Of a stretch of 57,129 nt of DNA, positions 41,482 to 50,202 are shown piece after piece; the stretch's first letter is position 1; each line of letters opens with the position of its first letter. A program made the position numbers and the translations under genes. The notes under the pieces are model-generated. The model worked only from the letters and a program-made list of their open reading frames with translations. It was not told the DNA's origin and made no database searches. Origin of the DNA: Terriglobia bacterium (lineage in GTDB: Bacteria > Acidobacteriota > Terriglobia > Acidiferrales > UBA7541); assembly GCA_020072805.1 (NCBI GenBank), contig JAIQGC010000060.1, forward strand, positions 1 through 57,129, in the 5' to 3' direction.

Positions 41482-41535
41482 GGCCCATGGAAGCCGGCGG
41501 GAAGTGGCGGGATAAGAAGAAAAAAAGAGAAGAAA

Positions 41536-41687
41536 GCCACAGAGACACAGAGTTCACAGAGAAAAGGCAGCAGGGAAGAGAGCGGGATGGCGCCGCGCAA
41601 GCAAGTCGCGAAGGGATGCGCTTCGCGGCGGCTTAGGCGCTGGCGCGCGTCCGCGTGCGCTTCGCCGTGCCTCTGTGTCTCTGCGGC
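41536..41687. repeat. 152-bp repeat with 17-bp inverted ends
   Basis: The left end gccacagagacacagag (41536-41552) is complementary to ctctgtgtctctgcggc (41671-41687) with one mismatch. Partial copies of the acagag-cacagag end lie at about 36325 and 40628. MITE-like in shape, with no coding potential of its own. Confidence 0.6.
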
Positions 41688-41731
41688 TCTCTTCGGTTTA
41701 AGAAGCGAAGCACTTTTAAGGAGAAAAACGA

Positions 41732-42988
41732 ATGCCAGCACAGACAAACGCGAATGTGGTCGCCCTGCAACTGGAGAAGGTGCGCGATAAGGTGCCCCTG
41801 CTCTACGAGCGCGACGACATTTTATTGACGATGATTCAGCAGCGCGGGGACGTGGAGAAGATTTCCAACCGCGCGATGCGCCTGCCGCTGCAGGTGAATC
41901 CCGGCGGCAAGGCGGGGAGTTACAACGCGGACGGCGGCGACCTGGGCCGCGGTTCGGGCACGCAGTACGACGTGGCCACGGTGTCGCCGATTTTTTTCCG
42001 CTTCGCCATTGAAATCACCAAGCTGGTGGAATACGCCACGGCGGGGCGGGCGCGCGCCGTGGAAAACGCGGCCAAGCGCGAAGTGGTCAACGGCATGAAG
42101 CAGTTTCGCTCGTTCCTGGACAAGCTGATGCAGACGGGCGGGAACGGCGTGCTGGGGACGGTGGGTTCGTTCGCCACGACCACCTGGACGATGTCCACGC
42201 CGCCGGGGGCCGCGCTGGTCTACGTCGGGCAGACCATTCAAGTTTACGACTCGACGCTGACCACCAACCGCGGCACGGCCAACGTGGTGGCGGCTGATCC
42301 CATCAGCGCCACGCAGACGATCACGGTGGATGCGAATCCGGGCGGACTGACGGCGGGCGACGTCATCGTACACGACGGGCTTTCCGGAGCGAGCCCCGTA
42401 TCTCTCTTCGGAATCAAATATCACCAAAACAACGCGACCACGGGAACGTGGCTGAACCTGAACCGCGCCAGCTATCCGGTGCAGCTGGCCACGCCGCGCG
42501 TGAATGCGGGCAACGCCGCGCTGACTCCGTCGGCGGTGCGCCTGGCCATCAACAAGGTGCGGAAAGCGCTGGGGATCAACCACGTGAGCAAGCTGATCGC
42601 CTACATGGCGGTCGAGCAGGAACACGCATGGGAAAACCTGGGGATCACCGTGAGCCAGATCATCAAGGAAGGTGGAGGCGCGGGCGGAAACGATCTGGAC
42701 CTGCTCTTCAGCGGGCGCAAAACCATGAGCGGAGTGCCCATCAAGTCCAGCGTGAATGCGGACCAGACGCGCGTGGACTTTCTGGACCTCTCGCACTGGG
42801 GACGCGCCGTGCTGAAGGACATTGACTTCTACGAGGTCAACGGCAACACGGTGTTTCCGATCTACGGAGCGAGCGGCGGTCTGGCGGCTTCGTATATTTT
42901 CTACTTCGACCTGGCCATGCAGGTGTTCAGCGATTCGCCGCGCAGCGGGGCGTACATTGATTCGCTGGCGCGGCCGACGGGCTACTAA
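41732..42988 (+). CDS. Phage major capsid protein (P22 coat-like)
   Basis: 418 residues, start MPAQTNANVVALQLEKVRDK after aaggagaaaaacg. It shows an N-arm, ISNRAMRLPLQVNPGGKAGS, then FAIEITKLVEYATAGRARAV and VNGMKQFRSFLDKLMQTGGNG (spine-helix-like), an inserted beta-rich region (about 145-235) and a C-terminal half with KVRKALGINHVSKLIAYM and GVPIKSSVNADQTRVDFLDL. Position, size and composition (balanced, high expression codons) fit a HK97-fold coat of P22 type with an insertion domain. Confidence 0.82.
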   Translation: MPAQTNANVVALQLEKVRDKVPLLYERDDILLTMIQQRGDVEKISNRAMRLPLQVNPGGKAGSYNADGGDLGRGSGTQYDVATVSPIFFRFAIEITKLVEYATAGRARAVENAAKREVVNGMKQFRSFLDKLMQTGGNGVLGTVGSFATTTWTMSTPPGAALVYVGQTIQVYDSTLTTNRGTANVVAADPISATQTITVDANPGGLTAGDVIVHDGLSGASPVSLFGIKYHQNNATTGTWLNLNRASYPVQLATPRVNAGNAALTPSAVRLAINKVRKALGINHVSKLIAYMAVEQEHAWENLGITVSQIIKEGGGAGGNDLDLLFSGRKTMSGVPIKSSVNADQTRVDFLDLSHWGRAVLKDIDFYEVNGNTVFPIYGASGGLAASYIFYFDLAMQVFSDSPRSGAYIDSLARPTGY

Positions 42989-43177
42989 AAACAGGGACTG
43001 GTGACTTGTGACTGGTGACTCGTGAAAGACGCGTGAGGCGGATGCTGGGCTCGCGTTTCACGGGTTGCCAGCGGCGGGTTGGGGTTGAACCGCGGAAAAA
43101 CGAAACGCGGAGAAGGGCCGGGATTGCCGGTTTTCTCCGCGTTTTCATTCCGCAAAAAAGTTTGAGGATAGTGGGTT
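42989..43177. repeat. Spacer with GTGACT repeats and a hairpin
   Basis: Contains ggtgacttgtgactggtgac (43003) and an inverted pair of cgttt-c-cgcgg and aaacgcggagaa near 43088-43145. No ORF supported. Confidence 0.5.
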
Positions 43178-43585
43178 TTACTGTTTTGGATTTTCTCCCG
43201 GCTTCGTGCCCGGGGGCAGCGGCTGGGGATTCAGGCTCTGTTTTTCGCCGCGTTTGTGGACGGGGATGGCGTCTTTATTGCCTTGAACGCCGGGGGGCTC
43301 CGGCTGAGGATTCAGGGCGTCCGTGCGGCCGGGTTTGTTCGGCGGGGCGGCGTCTTTATTGCCTTGAACGCCGGGCGGCTCGGGCTGGGGATTGAGCGCC
43401 TTATCCATGCCAGGCTTCGTGGTGCGGTTGGCGTTATTGCTGGCGGTCGTCCCCGGCGGTTCGGGCTGCGGATTCAGCGCTTTGGCCGGTGGTTTTGTAC
43501 CCTCGGGCGGTTTCGGAGTTTCGGTCTGAGCATAACTTACAGTGGCAAGAACGAGCAGAGCAACGGCGCCGGTGAGCAGTTTCAT
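43178..43585 (-). CDS. Secreted NPQPEPPG-repeat protein
   Basis: 135 residues with a signal peptide (MKLLTGAVALLVLATVSYA) and four copies of (A/S)LNPQPxPPG separated by 20-24 residues rich in Lys, Asn and Thr. Start ATG has gggaga upstream on its strand. It is oriented against the phage late genes and its repeats resemble Pro-rich exported proteins of unknown role in soil bacteria. It looks like cargo or a host insertion between the capsid and the next phage gene. Confidence 0.7.
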   Translation of the reverse strand: MKLLTGAVALLVLATVSYAQTETPKPPEGTKPPAKALNPQPEPPGTTASNNANRTTKPGMDKALNPQPEPPGVQGNKDAAPPNKPGRTDALNPQPEPPGVQGNKDAIPVHKRGEKQSLNPQPLPPGTKPGENPKQ

Positions 43586-43687
43586 CGTGTTCTCCGTTTT
43601 GAATGTAAGTGCGAGTGAGATAGAGGAGCTGGTACCTGCTGCCAGAGTAGCCGCTGACTGCCCGGGCGGCTATCCCTTACCACAGAG

Positions 43688-44284
43688 ATGATTCGTATCG
43701 GTAACGAGAGCCATGAGGCGCCGGAGACGGTGACACGGGTGCTGCGGCTGGCGGGCGGAGTCAACCGTTTCGGCGAGGCCAACTACCGTGCGGTGTGGGG
43801 CTGGAACCGCCTGGCGTGGATCGGCGGGAAGTTCGAGGAGCGCGATCCGCAGAGCGGGGCGCTGGTGCGCGAAGTGGTGGAGCTGCGGCGGGAGCCGAAA
43901 TATCCGCAGGTAAACCGCTGGCATATCGAGCGGTGGGTGCCGCCGAAAGCCTACGGGGCGCCGCGGACGTGGTACGCGCAGACGGTCGAGCGGGCCAACG
44001 GAGAGAGCATACCGGCGCTGGGGCCGTATCCCGCGCGGGGAGAGTATGAGCATTGCTTCACGCTGGAGGGGCCGCAGGGCGAATTTGTGCAGTTGACGGC
44101 GACAATTGCGGAGCGGATTGCGCGGGCCATCGAGTGGTCGCGATGCCAGCCGCGGGCGGCGCGAAGGGAATCCATCGGGGAGCGGGAGCGGTGCGAGGAG
44201 CGGTCGTATGAGAAGTGGGCGTACGACGCGCTGGATGGGGGAGTGCCGGCGTTTGGCGGGGAGCCCTTTGCGACACCTTCCTAA
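43688..44284 (+). CDS. Conserved phage-module protein of unknown function
   Basis: 198 residues starting MIRIGNESHEAPETVTRVLR. It is rich in aromatic/Arg residues (WGWNRLAWIGGKFEERDP, YPQVNRWHIERWVPP) and appears globular. No domain recognised. Its position after the capsid gene suggests a head or packaging accessory role. Confidence 0.65.
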   Translation: MIRIGNESHEAPETVTRVLRLAGGVNRFGEANYRAVWGWNRLAWIGGKFEERDPQSGALVREVVELRREPKYPQVNRWHIERWVPPKAYGAPRTWYAQTVERANGESIPALGPYPARGEYEHCFTLEGPQGEFVQLTATIAERIARAIEWSRCQPRAARRESIGERERCEERSYEKWAYDALDGGVPAFGGEPFATPS

Positions 44285-44502
44285 TTCTGCTGCTTTGTGC
44301 AGGCGGCGGGCGAGGAGCGGAAGACGCGAAAGTATCTATAAATTGCCGCCGCCGCGAATACCAATCCCGAGAAAAGGCGGAACGCGGCGCCGAGCTTGTC
44401 GTGATGATTGAGCAAGGCCCACTTGGCCATGTAGAGCCAAAAGATCGAATTGGCACCCATTACCAGAACATAAGCGACATCCGGATTGTATCTGATTCGC
44501 AT
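44281..44502 (-). CDS. Small membrane protein
   Basis: 73 residues with two TM segments (VAYVLVMGANSIFWLYMA and FRLFSGLVFAAAAIYRYF). It is antisense-oriented to the late genes; its stop overlaps the previous gene's stop by 4 nt. Lower GC than its surroundings. Function unknown. Confidence 0.5.
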   Translation of the reverse strand: MRIRYNPDVAYVLVMGANSIFWLYMAKWALLNHHDKLGAAFRLFSGLVFAAAAIYRYFRVFRSSPAACTKQQN

Positions 44503-44592
44503 GCGCGTAGTAGTTTATGGCCGTTTATCACGGACCGCAACAGCAAAAGCCCGGAAGTCTTGAAGCTATAAATAGACAGCGCAGGTCAATTC

Positions 44593-44823
44593 ATGAACGT
44601 TCAACGAATGGAATTATGGCTCAAGGGCATGCTCGCGGCGGCGGTCAGCGGAGCGGCTGGAGGAGTATTGACGGGATTTGCGGCGGTGGGGATTGATCCG
44701 CAGCATTTTAATTTGGCGGCGGGGATTGGCGCGACGATGCGCATCGGGGCGGCCGCGGCGCTGATCAATGCGGTGATTGGGGTGGCGGCGTATTTGCAGA
44801 AGTCGCCGCTGCCGGAGTCGTGA
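44593..44823 (+). CDS. Small membrane protein, possible holin
   Basis: 76 residues with start MNVQRMELWLKGMLAAA. Two hydrophobic segments (MLAAAVSGAAGGVLTGFAAV and IGAAAALINAVIGVAAYL) separated by about 20 residues. Holin-like by size, but no endolysin is next to it. Confidence 0.55.
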   Translation: MNVQRMELWLKGMLAAAVSGAAGGVLTGFAAVGIDPQHFNLAAGIGATMRIGAAAALINAVIGVAAYLQKSPLPES

Positions 44824-44935
44824 CTGGTGACACGTGACTAGTGACTCGTGGCTGGCAGGATTCCATGTCCAAATTTTCGCCATGATCCTGTTTCACGAGT
44901 CACGAATCACGAACCACGAGTCACCTCGCTCCATG
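44818..44935 (+). repeat. GTGACT/AGTCAC repeat clusters
   Basis: gtgactggtgacacgtgact (about 44820) and the complementary cacgagtcacgaatcacgaa (44893) face each other across about 50 bp, so the spacer can fold back on itself. It precedes the Shine-Dalgarno of the next gene. Confidence 0.6.
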
Positions 44936-44984
44936 CACGCAAGCCTTTCGGTTTACAAACGGGCTCTTCAGTAAAGGAAAAAAC

Positions 44985-45707
44985 ATGCCAGTCGTTGGAT
45001 CTTCGGCTTATAACACGGCAGGGCAGATCACCGCGCTGGTGCGGTCGCTGCTGAATGACGCGCAGGGCAATCTGTTCACGGATGCGGTGCTGCTGCCGTA
45101 CGCCAATGCGGCGTACCGCGGGGTGCAGCGGGCGCTGGCCAATGCGGGGGCGGGCGGGTTCATGACGGACAACGCGCTGCTGGTGGTCGCGGCGGTGAGC
45201 GCGGTGGACGCTTCGCTGCAAGTGGCGATCACGGATGCGACGGCGCCGCCCAATCAGCTGCCCACGGATCTTCTCGCGCCGCTGAAGTTGTGGGAGCGGC
45301 CCAGCGGCTCGGCGCAGGAGTTCGCGGAGATGGCCGACCTGACGCGGCACGGCGGCCTGCCTTCGCGGGAGCAGGGAGCTTCGCTGGACGCATGGGAATG
45401 GCGCGCGGACGGGCTGTATTTCATCGGGGCCACGCAGGACACACAGATTCGCCTGCGCTACATCAAATCCTATCCGGACTTGACGGACGCCAACTCGCCG
45501 GTGCTGGTGCGCCACGCGCAGGAAGCCATCGCCTTTGGAACGGCGGCGCTGGCGGGATGGGCGCGGGGTTCGCCGCTGGCGGAGAAATGGGACGGCGCGG
45601 CGCGGGACGCGATCGAGGACCTGGTGACCAGCGCGGTGCGGCGCGAGCAGCAGAGCGGGAGGCGGCGGCGGCCGTTTTCCTCGCGCAGCGGCTACGGAAC
45701 AATTTAG
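44985..45707 (+). CDS. Head-to-tail adaptor-like phage protein
   Basis: 240 residues, start MPVVGSSAYNTAGQITALVR after aaaggaaaaaac. Helical head region (LLPYANAAYRGVQRALANAG), a beta middle (WEWRADGLYFIGATQDTQIRLRYIKSYPDL) and a helical end (HAQEAIAFGTAALAGWARG, EDLVTSAVRREQQSGRR). This pattern is common in head-completion or adaptor proteins downstream of capsid genes. No firm family assignment. Confidence 0.65.
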   Translation: MPVVGSSAYNTAGQITALVRSLLNDAQGNLFTDAVLLPYANAAYRGVQRALANAGAGGFMTDNALLVVAAVSAVDASLQVAITDATAPPNQLPTDLLAPLKLWERPSGSAQEFAEMADLTRHGGLPSREQGASLDAWEWRADGLYFIGATQDTQIRLRYIKSYPDLTDANSPVLVRHAQEAIAFGTAALAGWARGSPLAEKWDGAARDAIEDLVTSAVRREQQSGRRRRPFSSRSGYGTI

Positions 45708-45749
45708 CGGTTCAAGGCAGGGAATAACTTTCATTGCAGAGGAGCGGTC

Positions 45750-46097
45750 ATGCCCATTACGATTTCACTGAACCAGAATAACGTGGATTCCAGCGCGAGC
45801 AATTTCGTTTATGCGATTGCTACCCTGACATTCACCGGGAGCTACCCGACCGGAGGGGATGCGCTGGACTTCACCCAGGTGGCGGACAAAATGCCCAGCA
45901 CGCAGATCGTGCAGGCATTCGCCGAATCGCAGAACGGCAGCTCGAATTACTACGTGGCGGTGGCCGGGAGCGCGCTGAACAACTGGAAGCTCAAGGCCTT
46001 CACCGGTGGGGGCACGGAGATTACCGCGGGGGCCTATCCGGCGAGCGTGACCACGGACGTGGTGCAGCTTTCCATTACGGCGCGGAAACTGCTCTAG
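45750..46097 (+). CDS. Small phage structural-like protein
   Basis: 115 residues, start MPITISLNQNNVDSSASNFV after gaggagcggtc. Mostly beta (YAIATLTFTGSYPTGGDAL, YYVAVAGSALNNWKLKAF), ending VQLSITARKLL. Probably a decoration or tail-associated domain; similar in character to 32092-32463. Confidence 0.6.
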   Translation: MPITISLNQNNVDSSASNFVYAIATLTFTGSYPTGGDALDFTQVADKMPSTQIVQAFAESQNGSSNYYVAVAGSALNNWKLKAFTGGGTEITAGAYPASVTTDVVQLSITARKLL

Positions 46098-46131
46098 CGC
46101 ACGGCGCGGCAGGGCAACGAGGAGCGATTCG

Positions 46132-49100
46132 ATGCAAGGAATGAGAGCGGTGGCACGAAAAGGAGCCGCGCTGGCGGCACTGGCACTGGCGGTCTTTCTG
46201 CTGGCGGCGCCGGCGGGGCGGGCGCAGGGGACGCGCAAAGACGATATCGTGCTGAACTCGCGCGGGCTGCCGCTGGCCGGAGCCACGGTGCGGGTGTGCA
46301 CGGCGGCGGGCGCGGGGCAGCCGTGCGCGCCGCTGGCGCAGATTTATTCGGATGCGGCGCTGACGCAGGCGCTGGCCAATCCCACCACCACGGACGGAAT
46401 GGGCAACTACACGTTTTATGCCGCGCCGGGAAAATACATGATCGAGATTTCCGGACCGAGCATCACTACACGGCAGATGTCCAACGTTCTTCTGCCCAGC
46501 GATCCGACGGCGCCTTCGTTTTCTGGCGCGATCAGCGCGTTTTCGCTGAGCCTGGGCGGAAACCTGAGCGTGGGCGGAAGCGCGACGGTCGGCGGAGCGG
46601 CGAACTTGAATGGCGGCGGGACGCTGGCAGGGACCTTCAGCGGAAACCCCACATTCAGCGGGTCGCCTACTTTCAATGCAAACTTTACGTTCAAGGGGCC
46701 GAATCCCTACGTGGACGCGACGGCATACGGCGTGCGGGCGGTGGCCCAAAACGCGGCTCCTGCAATTCCCGGCGTCACGGCAGGCATCAACTCTGCTTCG
46801 ACCACGGCTACCCTTAGCGTCGCTAGCACTTTCCAGAATGGCGATGGCGTGGTGATTTTCGGAGCGGGCGCGGTGCATGCCATGACCACTCCGGGAGCGC
46901 CTACGGTCACTCCCAGCGTTGCGTCTGCGGGGACGGGGACGGGGCTTGTGGTCAATGGCCCTGCTGGCGGCGCGACGAACTACAACTACCAGATTGTCGC
47001 CAGAAACAAATCGCAAGGCTTGACTGCCGCGAGCACCGTGGGAACGACAGCAGCTGGGTCTGCTGGGCTGGGCGTTCAGACGGTGACGATTACTTCTCTC
47101 TCCAAGTCCGGCACTACGAACACGGTAGTGACCTCGGCGGCGCATGGACTATCCGTAGGGTCAATGGTGAACGTGCAGGGGACTACCGACCCGGCGGATT
47201 TCGATGGCTGGTTTGTTGTAGCGACCGTGGCGGACACCACGCACTTTACCTACGTCAACGGCATGGACAGCAACGCCGGCGCGGGAACCTCCGCGACGGG
47301 CGGGACAGCGCGGTGGTGGAACTGCAATCACCTGACTTGGACTGCGGTTGCAGGCGCGTGGGAATACTACATCTACGGGCGCACCGGAGGCTCTCTGACG
47401 CTCCTGGGCGTGAGCAAGCCCAATGGCGGAACCTACATTGATCTGACGTGGGACGACTTCGGCTCGCCCATGATGGACAACTATTCGGCTCCTTACTTCG
47501 TGCCGAACACTCCTCCGGGAGCGGCTACGAGCAATAGTCTGGTCACGACGATTGCTTCCGGCGCGGGGACGACTTCTCTTACTCTGGCTGCCGCCGCAAG
47601 CACCACGGTTGCCGGGGCTACCATCCTCTTTGACAATGCTCCGAACATCCTGTCGACAGCGACGCCGACAGTGCAGGGCAACGGTACGTTGTACTTTCCT
47701 GTATCCACAACGGCGAACACCTTTTACGTCGTGAATTCCTATCTGACGCTTCCTGCCTATCTGGCGATTTCTCAGGCCGGAAATTTCTATTTGAATGACA
47801 CGATTGAACTCAGCGGAGCAACGCGGTGGTTTGGTAACCTCACTCCGCAGGCTGGCAGCCCGCCCGCGTTCTCCTTTGAAGGCTATCCCGGCATTTGGTC
47901 CGCAAAGGCCAATCCCGGCATGTACAGCCCTGGATTTAGCGCCTCGGCAATTCGCGGAGTGGGATTTTTTAGTGGAGCCACGAACAACAGCATCCACGCA
48001 ATCCTCGACTACGCCTTCGGGGCCACGCTCGATTCCGTGAACTTTTCCGGCTCAGGCAGCGCATCCGAGTACATGGCTATGTTCCTGAATTTTCGCGGGG
48101 ACGTGGCTAACACTTCTTACTCTAACCAGCTTCGTACCGTCGCGTTCATCCCTTCCACTGTGGCCACTGGCAGTTCCATGACCCCTTCGTTCTACTGCAA
48201 CGGCTGCGGCCTGCTCACGATTGACCGGGTGAACCTGACCAGCCGGGGGATTTTCTACAGGACAATCAATCAAGGAACTCTCAGCGTCCAAACGTCGCGG
48301 CTGCAGGGCGGCATCATTCCATTTCTGACTCTATACAGTGGCGTGAACGGAGCAACGCTCAACGCAACCATAAAAGACATCGAACTGGATACCATGCCGC
48401 ATGCGACCGTTGCGAACTTGTCCTCTCTAAGCCTCAATAGCGCCGTTACTCTCATCAATTCCGGCTACCCAGCCAGCAGCGGCAGCGGCTTCCCTGCGAA
48501 CACGACTGGAAAACCAATAAGCCGTTTGGTGGCTACTTCTGCGGGAACAGTTCAAAACGTGCAGACTGCAGCCCTCGATACAAGTTCCTTCTCCGACAAC
48601 TCCTTGCAGGTGGGCGGCACCAACGGAGCAATGGGGTATCAGCTTCTCTCTAGCGTCGCGCCCACCGTGGCGGTCTCGGCGGGCGGCAGCGTGCCCGTGG
48701 GAAACTGGACCTACAAGATTTCATGGGTAGATGCTGCTGGCAGAGAAAGCCTGGTTGGCCTGGCGAGCAGCACGGCAACCACCAGCAGCGGGAATCAGAC
48801 AATCACCGTGACCCCTCCGGCTGCACCCGCTGGCGCTGTAGGCTGGCGTCCTTACCGCAGCAATGGCGGGGCTTGGGTTCTGATCAACATGCCGGGAGGC
48901 TGCACGGCGTCCATCGCTCCGGGCGTGAACTTTGTGGATACATTCAGCTTTGGCTGCAATAATTCCGTCCCCACATCTGGACTGGCGTTGACGGCGGGAG
49001 CTTCCAGCAACGGCCTCTTCGGGCAGCAGCTTGGCCTTACCGGAGGGGGATTCAAGAACACCGTCAGCGGAACATTCACGGCGAACCGCACGCAGACTTT

Positions 49101-49476
49101 GCAGGACGCGACGGATACGTTCGTCTACCGCAACACGGCGGATACGCTGGCGAACAAGACGCTGACTTCATCCGCACTGACCACGCCCACCATCGGCGGA
49201 GGCACGGCTCTGACGGTCTATCGCCGCATCGCGGTTTCGCTTTCCCCGGCGGCAGTGGCGGCAAATACCTGCGCGGCGCAGAGCTTTACCGTTACGGGCC
49301 TCGCGGCGGGGGACATCCTCATCGCGGTGAATAAACCGACCGAGCAGGCGGGGTTGAGCGTATTACCGGGGCACGTTTCGGCTGCGAATACGGCCACGCT
49401 GAACTTTTGCAATCACACGGCGGCTTCGATCACGCCGACAGCCAGCGAAAGCTACAGCTTCGTCGCCGTGCAATAG
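46132..49476 (+). CDS. Large tail-fibre/spike-like protein with a signal peptide
   Basis: 1114 residues. It starts with an apparent Sec signal peptide (GAALAALALAVFLLAAPAGRAQG), followed by a carboxypeptidase-regulatory-like beta domain (GLPLAGATVRVCTAAG...GMGNYTFYAAPGKYMIEI), Gly/Ser repeats (SLGGNLSVGGSATVGG), a domain NTVVTSAAHGLSVGSMVNV...THFTYV also seen in the 50203 gene, a long beta-helix-like middle (about 500-800) and a C-terminal fibre region (RTQTLQDATDTFVYRNTADT, LANKTLTSSALTTPTIGGGT, a motif typical of tail fibres). A signal peptide on a virion protein is unusual. Confidence 0.75.
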   Translation: MQGMRAVARKGAALAALALAVFLLAAPAGRAQGTRKDDIVLNSRGLPLAGATVRVCTAAGAGQPCAPLAQIYSDAALTQALANPTTTDGMGNYTFYAAPGKYMIEISGPSITTRQMSNVLLPSDPTAPSFSGAISAFSLSLGGNLSVGGSATVGGAANLNGGGTLAGTFSGNPTFSGSPTFNANFTFKGPNPYVDATAYGVRAVAQNAAPAIPGVTAGINSASTTATLSVASTFQNGDGVVIFGAGAVHAMTTPGAPTVTPSVASAGTGTGLVVNGPAGGATNYNYQIVARNKSQGLTAASTVGTTAAGSAGLGVQTVTITSLSKSGTTNTVVTSAAHGLSVGSMVNVQGTTDPADFDGWFVVATVADTTHFTYVNGMDSNAGAGTSATGGTARWWNCNHLTWTAVAGAWEYYIYGRTGGSLTLLGVSKPNGGTYIDLTWDDFGSPMMDNYSAPYFVPNTPPGAATSNSLVTTIASGAGTTSLTLAAAASTTVAGATILFDNAPNILSTATPTVQGNGTLYFPVSTTANTFYVVNSYLTLPAYLAISQAGNFYLNDTIELSGATRWFGNLTPQAGSPPAFSFEGYPGIWSAKANPGMYSPGFSASAIRGVGFFSGATNNSIHAILDYAFGATLDSVNFSGSGSASEYMAMFLNFRGDVANTSYSNQLRTVAFIPSTVATGSSMTPSFYCNGCGLLTIDRVNLTSRGIFYRTINQGTLSVQTSRLQGGIIPFLTLYSGVNGATLNATIKDIELDTMPHATVANLSSLSLNSAVTLINSGYPASSGSGFPANTTGKPISRLVATSAGTVQNVQTAALDTSSFSDNSLQVGGTNGAMGYQLLSSVAPTVAVSAGGSVPVGNWTYKISWVDAAGRESLVGLASSTATTSSGNQTITVTPPAAPAGAVGWRPYRSNGGAWVLINMPGGCTASIAPGVNFVDTFSFGCNNSVPTSGLALTAGASSNGLFGQQLGLTGGGFKNTVSGTFTANRTQTLQDATDTFVYRNTADTLANKTLTSSALTTPTIGGGTALTVYRRIAVSLSPAAVAANTCAAQSFTVTGLAAGDILIAVNKPTEQAGLSVLPGHVSAANTATLNFCNHTAASITPTASESYSFVAVQ

Positions 49477-49556
49477 CCGCGCAATGGAAGAGCCGGGCGC
49501 ACACGTGGGCGCCCGGTGCGGCCCCTGAAACCAAACGCGGAAAGGAACAAAACGCA

Positions 49557-50189
49557 ATGCCAGAGCAGAGCGAAGTGGTGTGCCTCGTCAACATCTGTCC
49601 GGAGAAATGGCCGGCGCGGCACAGAACGTATTTTGGTTCGCTGGAGATTCACTCGCCGGCGCCGGGGGAGGCGTATGCCGTGACGCCGGTGCGCGGCTGC
49701 CGGGGCGTGATTGACCTGGGCGACAAACGCATCATGGAGTACGCCATCTCGGCGCGGGAAGTGGCCGAGGACATCGCGCGGGAGCTGAACGGCGACTCCG
49801 GCGAGGGTAGTTTTCATGGCGTGTTCGTGGCCGCAGGAAAAACGCCCACGGAGACGGAGCTGATCGGCGCGCGCCAGCGCCTGCGGGAATTCCACCAGCG
49901 TCTGGTGGCCGCGGCGGATCTGGAATGGGAGCGCACGCGCAATCCCATGTTCATCACCGACCTGGAACGGCGCGCGGCGCGGCAACTGGGCCTCGAAAAA
50001 CCGTGGCTGTACGACTCCAAGCCGGCGGTGGAATGTCCCGTGTGCGCGGAGCGGATCAAGCCGGGCGTGGCCGTGTGCCGCGGCTGCGGAGCGATCCTGG
50101 ACCGGGCGCGCGCGGCGCAGTTCGGATTGATCGCGCCGGAAGAGGAAAAGAAACCGGCGGAAGCGCAGAAAAAGAACGGCGGCAAGTAG
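49557..50189 (+). CDS. Zinc-ribbon phage-module protein
   Basis: 210 residues from ATG 49557. The N-terminal domain (VCLVNICPEKWPARHRTYFG, TPVRGCRGVIDLGDKRIMEY) is unrecognised; a helical middle follows (LIGARQRLREFHQRLVAAAD) and a C-terminal zinc ribbon CPVCAERIKPGVAVCRGCG, then a Lys/Glu tail. It lies between the fibre and the large tail protein. Possibly an assembly factor. Confidence 0.65.
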   Translation: MPEQSEVVCLVNICPEKWPARHRTYFGSLEIHSPAPGEAYAVTPVRGCRGVIDLGDKRIMEYAISAREVAEDIARELNGDSGEGSFHGVFVAAGKTPTETELIGARQRLREFHQRLVAAADLEWERTRNPMFITDLERRAARQLGLEKPWLYDSKPAVECPVCAERIKPGVAVCRGCGAILDRARAAQFGLIAPEEEKKPAEAQKKNGGK

Positions 50190-50202
50190 GGAAGGGGAGG
50201 AA

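Larger units (their letters stand above)
41394..41731 (+). other. Spacer between scaffold and capsid genes: terminator plus repeat element
   Basis: 338 bp without a convincing gene. It holds a strong intrinsic terminator (41452-41481), then an element with inverted ends (41536-41687), then the capsid Shine-Dalgarno aaggag. A 117-codon frame at 41437-41790 crosses the element and is not accepted. Confidence 0.6.

Noticed and set aside
34526-44935. CRISPR-like look of the repeated agtcac/gtgact strings
   Set aside because: Units are degenerate, contiguous and dispersed, without uniform spacers or any cas gene.
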